Below are positions 63,001 through 64,000 of a DNA stretch of 64,000 nt, piece after piece. This DNA is from Chitinophaga sp. LS1 (lineage in GTDB: Bacteria > Bacteroidota > Bacteroidia > Chitinophagales > Chitinophagaceae). The DNA is taken from positions 6,450,501 to 6,514,500 of the forward strand of contig NZ_CP128362.1 of assembly GCF_034274695.1 (NCBI RefSeq). The letters are read 5' to 3'. Made by a program: the position numbers and the translations under genes. The notes below the pieces were generated by a model, which ran no database searches, was not told the DNA's origin, and saw only the letters and a program-made list of their open reading frames with translations. Position 1 is the stretch's first letter; each line of letters starts with the position of its first letter.

Positions 63001-64000
63001 TTTGGCAAGTGGCGCCTCTGCTGCCTTTAGTAGCGGACTGGCATGGGTACTGATTGGCGGCTTAAGCAGCAGTATGTTCCTGACCCTGGTGGTAGTACCC
63101 GTTGTATATTACCTGGTAACAAAGGTAAAAAGACTGTTTCACGCCAGAGGTGGCAAACGCATGGCATATATACCGGCTAAAGCTATCCTGTTATTAATGG
63201 TACTTTCCGGTTTCACAATGAGGAGTAAAGGTCAGGAGCAAGTATCGATATCTTTAAAGCAAGCCATTGATTCAGGTTTAAATGCCAACCAACAAATTAA
63301 ATTAGCTCAGATTGAGGCTAAAAAGGCTAAATACGGCCTGAAGGAAGCCCAATCTTATTTATATCCGCAAATAGAAGCAACGGCTACTTATATGCGTAAT
63401 ATAAAACCTGCTGTATTTTATCTACCAACCTTTAGTGTGAATGCAGCCGGGCAGGTTACCTATGATGCTAAACAACTACAGGCTGTTCCTGCATCTGCTG
63501 CAAATGCTTACAATGGTACAGTCAATGTCAGCATGCCTTTATTTAATGCCTCCGTTTTTGGAAATATTAAATCAGCAAAATTGAATGAAGATCTGCAGAT
63601 GGCAAATTTAGCACTATCCCGCTGGGAGCTTGCTGATGAGATCCGTAAAGCCTATTTCAATATCCTGGTTACAAAGCAGAACCTGGTGACAGCAAATGCA
63701 GCATTGAATAGGGCTGAGCAACAGTTAAATGAGAGTAAAGCACTAATGTCAAATGGGTACGCGAGTAGTAATGATACATTGATGGCCTGGAGTAAAGTGT
63801 CATTGATGAATATAAATGTTAACAAGGGGCAAACAGCTGTAGAAATGAGCTCCAATTATCTGAAAAGCCTCCTGGACCTTTCCCCTGATGCAGATCTCGA
63901 TTTGACAGATAGCATATCAATGTCATTATTAGGTAATCAGCAGCAATTATTGGATGAAATATCCAAAGCAGCCAGTAAACGCCCGGATCTTCAGGTGAAT
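60062..64000 (+). CDS. RND efflux pump fused in frame to a TolC-like outer-membrane factor, 3' end outside window
   Basis: Open from ATG 60062 to the window end, 1313 codons without a stop. Residues 1-1026 are an HAE-type RND permease: MSITGLAIKRPILFIVL, PGASPEDVENSVTNKIEEAV, proton-relay Asp pair near 400 in GVLVDDSIVVLEN, and 12 membrane helices ending GLSSSMFLTLVVVPVVYYLVTK. After VKRLFHARGGKR, Met1034 starts a hydrophobic stretch (IPAKAILLLMVLSGF) and then an OEP/TolC domain (VSISLKQAIDSGLNANQQIKLAQIEAKKAKYGLKEAQSYLYPQIE, LSRWELADEIRKAYFNILVTKQNLV). An AGAGGTGG 7-14 bases before ATG 63161 could allow separate initiation. Pump class and substrates are inferred only from general similarity. 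Confidence 0.9.
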   Translation, partial: MSITGLAIKRPILFIVLFLILGGLSFLSYQNLKYELLPNLATPSVTIITAYPGASPEDVENSVTNKIEEAVSTVSKTKKVSGNSAENLSVVSVEFVADADQDQALQDVQRAINTILADFPAGVKTPVLEKFNVNDLPVVKLAVTSDLSAGELYDLVNNQIKTRLAQLKGVGKVKILGGTPNEIKVLARQNKLTSAGLPITALFEAIQRENLDYPVGTIKDDDAQFGVRLSGKLTDTNQVKSIVVKKFDDGSIIKVGDLAYVHSGPREEDVRCRLNGKSSIGIFINKQSGSNAAAVAKLVRESIVAIENDYKQDHLQFNVAQDSSEFTLAAAHQVYEDIGVAIFLVAMVMLVFLHSLRNAVIIMVSIPASLFSAFIMMYALGYSLNLMTLLAISLVIGVLVDDSIVVLENIYHHLEMGKDKRVAALDGRNQIGFAALSITFVDVVVFLPMTLVTGLVGSLIKEFSLVIVVSTLSSLVVSFTLTPIMASRFSKLEHLDAQTFLGKLGLWFESRIQQLTQGYGRLLNWSLKHKIIIGIVAISTLGGAVSLLTTGIVGTEFLPAADKGEMSLFIDLEAGTKLKTTDSTVKVIEKKLKNIPEITRTFSNVGYQNDGFDERYNTNIATINITLVPVNERGKSLAKLAREVKSLAMQVAGVKSRVSPIGLFGANEAPIQLLVTGTNRDSVNLAAEKILQIIKSIRGILSPRLSTQDGKPELKLVLDREKMARMGLSTAVIGEALRMSIYGYDEMKFRDHDKEKDIHIQLNESDINHTANLMQLSFINEQGQVVYLNQFAEVSKQAGSSVLNRRNKQPAVTILSQVSSRPVGDVGEDIKNAINGLHLNSSITVRYEGDLEMQDDSFGSLITALLVSLIFVYLIMVLLYNNWISPFIILFSIPLALCGALLALALTAKSLNVFAIFGLIMMMGLVVKNGILLVDRTNELLGDNVSTGKVIQALIEAGESRFRPILMTTLAMVIGMLPLALASGASAAFSSGLAWVLIGGLSSSMFLTLVVVPVVYYLVTKVKRLFHARGGKRMAYIPAKAILLLMVLSGFTMRSKGQEQVSISLKQAIDSGLNANQQIKLAQIEAKKAKYGLKEAQSYLYPQIEATATYMRNIKPAVFYLPTFSVNAAGQVTYDAKQLQAVPASAANAYNGTVNVSMPLFNASVFGNIKSAKLNEDLQMANLALSRWELADEIRKAYFNILVTKQNLVTANAALNRAEQQLNESKALMSNGYASSNDTLMAWSKVSLMNINVNKGQTAVEMSSNYLKSLLDLSPDADLDLTDSISMSLLGNQQQLLDEISKAASKRPDLQVN

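Noticed and set aside
61552..63855. Minus-strand frames opposite the efflux pump
   Set aside because: They are antisense shadows of the continuous plus-strand RND-OMF frame.

Overview
The window looks like a chromosome segment of a Bacteroidota bacterium of the Chitinophaga type. The signs are paired SusC/SusD outer-membrane systems, a hybrid two-component regulator, a type IX secretion (T9SS) tail on a glycanase, -7 boxes of the form TAnnTTTG, almost no Shine-Dalgarno sequences, and moderate-to-low GC. I see no rRNA, tRNA, CRISPR array or intact insertion sequence. The species assignment is inference.

Left third (1-25900): a patchwork of short transcription units. In order: a lipoprotein cut by the window edge; an alpha/beta hydrolase; a HAD phosphatase with an MFS exporter; a BtuB-like TonB receptor; a damaged GNAT gene; a quinone oxidoreductase divergent from an HxlR regulator across a 36-bp palindrome; an LRR-DUF1963 protein; an ECF sigma/anti-sigma pair with TTG starts; a DJ-1/PfpI protein with a monooxygenase; a Crp/Fnr regulator whose 3' end has spawned seven 29-bp tandem repeats; a Coq4-like protein; a siderophore-type TonB receptor; a PadR-HAAS-hydrolase operon; a secreted SMP-30 lactonase; and a Tat-exported Gfo/Idh oxidoreductase.

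Middle (26035-56869): a large polysaccharide utilization locus, all on the minus strand. A hybrid two-component sensor (HTCS) is followed by a paired direct repeat and a -7 box, then SusC, SusD, a surface glycan-binding protein with IPT/TIG domains, BACON-GH5, GH42, GH39, GH44-ricin-T9SS, GH29, GH2, a beta-helix protein ending in a PDZ domain, and, after a 1.1-kb gap, a second SusC/SusD pair. BACON-GH5 plus an IPT/TIG surface protein, GH44, beta-galactosidases and a fucosidase point to (fucogalacto)xyloglucan or a related plant cell-wall glycan. The scheme would be backbone cutting outside the cell by GH5 and GH44, import by SusCD, and trimming in the periplasm. No GH31 alpha-xylosidase is present here, so the locus is either split or aimed at a different glycan.

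Right end (57437-64000): an AraC regulator, an NTF2-like protein, and an efflux locus of a membrane-fusion protein followed by one uninterrupted reading frame in which an RND pump runs straight into a TolC-like outer-membrane factor and off the window edge.

Most notable for follow-up: the RND-OMF fusion, the HTCS operator/promoter and xyloglucan-type locus, the repeat array grown from the end of a crp-type gene next to a perfect Crp-type palindrome, and four genes whose start codon lies exactly 4 nt after the -7 box (probable leaderless mRNAs).
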